Assembly: GCF_001885215.1 (NCBI RefSeq)
Contig: NZ_CP018091.1
Coordinates: 682,001-746,000 of the forward strand
Direction: 5' to 3'
Length of the DNA: 64,000 bases
Source of the DNA: Synechococcus sp. SynAce01
GTDB taxonomy: Bacteria > Cyanobacteriota > Cyanobacteriia > PCC-6307 > Cyanobiaceae
The notes under the pieces are model-generated. The model saw nothing but the letters and a program-made list of their open reading frames with translations, ran no database searches and had not been told where the DNA came from. Numbering within the stretch: position 1 is the stretch's first letter; each line of letters starts with the position of its first letter. Position numbers and translations under genes: made by a program. Positions 63,219-64,000 of the stretch are shown one piece after another.

Positions 63219-64000
63219 AGCCATAGGTGGGATCCGGCAGCACGCAAACCTGGCCCGCCTGCAGGGTGAACCCTTGCCGCGCCGATGACTGGAAGGCGTG
63301 GTGCAGGTTGTGCCATCCCTCGCCGAGGGTCAGCAGCGCCACTAAGCCATTGTTGCGGCTGTGATCATCGGTGCGAAACGGCTGGTCGCCCGCTAGGTGG
63401 GCCAAGGAATTCACGGTCGCCACGCCGTGGAACAGCACTGTGGTGCTGAGGCAGTAGGCCGCCAGCAAGGGAAGGCCGCCCAGGGCGAACGACAACCAGC
63501 CCAGGCCTACGGCCGGCAGGACATGCAGCCGGTCGATCAGGCGCAGCACCGGATCAGCCTCCACGTCCGGGGGGAGCCGCTCGGGGAAAAAGGAAGGCCG
63601 CAGCAGCCAGCCGACCTGGGAACGCCAGAAGCCTGCCCAGCCCCTGAGGGGCGCCAGGGGGCTGTGGGGATCCCGATCGGTGTCGACGTAGCGATGGTGA
63701 CTGAGGTGGTGAGCCTTCCACCAGCTCGGGCCCATCTGCCCTGCCGAAGCCCCCACCAACGCCCCAAGCCAGAGCACCAGTTTGGGGGCCTGGTAGCTGC
63801 GATGGGTGATCAGGCGGTGATAGATCGCCGTTGTGGCCAGCATTCGCAGCAGATAGAGCGTCACGGCCCAGGCGATCGCGCCGAGCCCGAGGCCCGTGGC
63901 CAGCAGCAGCAGGCAGCCCAGATGGACAGCCACGATGAACACCGGTCCGAGGACGTAGAGGAAACGGGTAAGAACGGAGTACAGAACAGGCCTTGCACCA
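63043..64000 (-). CDS. Acyl-lipid/acyl-CoA desaturase (DesC-like), 5' end missing
   Basis: The frame is open to the window end, so the start lies outside. About 318 residues are visible. The three histidine boxes are HRLITH, HHLSHHRYVDTDRDPHSP and EGWHNLHHAFQ, characteristic of delta-9 type fatty acid desaturases. It is a di-iron membrane enzyme introducing a double bond in acyl chains. The last 40 or so residues (after LERCGLASRLIV) are unlike the family and overlap the cupin gene, so the stop codon may have shifted. Confidence 0.88.
   Translation of the reverse strand, partial: GARPVLYSVLTRFLYVLGPVFIVAVHLGCLLLLATGLGLGAIAWAVTLYLLRMLATTAIYHRLITHRSYQAPKLVLWLGALVGASAGQMGPSWWKAHHLSHHRYVDTDRDPHSPLAPLRGWAGFWRSQVGWLLRPSFFPERLPPDVEADPVLRLIDRLHVLPAVGLGWLSFALGGLPLLAAYCLSTTVLFHGVATVNSLAHLAGDQPFRTDDHSRNNGLVALLTLGEGWHNLHHAFQSSARQGFTLQAGQVCVLPDPTYGFIRFLERCGLASRLIVPSQGELLNRARSAVSATDQAGRLESAGAGNRRQRRVHGAARR

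Overview
The window reads as a chromosome segment of a high-GC picocyanobacterium of the Cyanobium / Synechococcus type. This is inferred from gene content: chlorophyll synthase ChlG, the cytochrome b6f subunit PetP, a MenG/UbiE quinone methyltransferase, a CPP1-like J-type membrane protein, B12-dependent ribonucleotide reductase NrdJ, a split PntA, a DesC-like desaturase and several small cyanobacterial proteins of unknown function. Most of it is tightly packed core genome, with many 1-14 nt stop/start overlaps. No CRISPR array, rRNA operon, prophage or intact insertion sequence was seen.

Layout. 0-9.4 kb: end of a PhnE-like permease, a GDSL hydrolase, a group 3 sigma factor, a DUF92 protein, RsmE, an ECF-type ATPase, Hsp33, a CPP1-like protein and release factor 3. 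9.5-13.4 kb: nrdJ, a small secreted protein, a less GC-rich YitT gene, a gene remnant and tRNA-Ser(UGA). 13.7-17.3 kb: the dTDP-L-rhamnose cluster rfbA-rfbC-rfbD-rfbB. 17.4-26.9 kb: an acyltransferase, small membrane proteins, a TspO-like protein, malic enzyme, a [2Fe-2S] ferredoxin and the three-gene proton-translocating transhydrogenase. 27-32.5 kb: a DEAD-box helicase with no ordinary start codon, a decayed 1 kb spacer, sulfate activation (sat-cysQ-cysC) and tRNA-Ser(CGA). 32.5-43.9 kb: ComEC, GlyQ, MenG, HisF, PetP, ChlG, a class A penicillin-binding protein, RsmB, an alkyltransferase-like protein and TrmH. 43.9-51.4 kb is the most accessory part: a decayed methyltransferase, a lone type IV pilin, an orphan OppC-type permease, a convergent two-component pair and a four-gene minor-pilin operon. 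51.4-64 kb: LepA, a Phd/VapC-type toxin-antitoxin pair, Nfu, SerS, an S2P protease, endonuclease III, S14, PNPase, RsmI, an HTH protein, tRNA-Arg(UCU), a cupin and a desaturase running off the window.

How the genes work together. sat, cysC and cysQ activate sulfate and clear its nucleotide by-product. The rfb genes make dTDP-rhamnose for surface polysaccharide. Malic enzyme, ferredoxin and transhydrogenase sit side by side and all bear on NAD(P)H and electron balance. petP, chlG and menG serve photosynthetic electron transport. ComEC and the pilin genes could belong to a DNA-uptake type IV pilus, but the core pilus motor genes are outside the window.

I did not find a clear unknown defence or mobile system. 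The best leads are the helicase start (ATT or CTG), the readable decay of the methyltransferase gene, the divergent four-gene minor-pilin operon, the ComEC C-terminus without a recognisable nuclease motif, and the mutually exclusive G/C hairpins ahead of the sigma factor.
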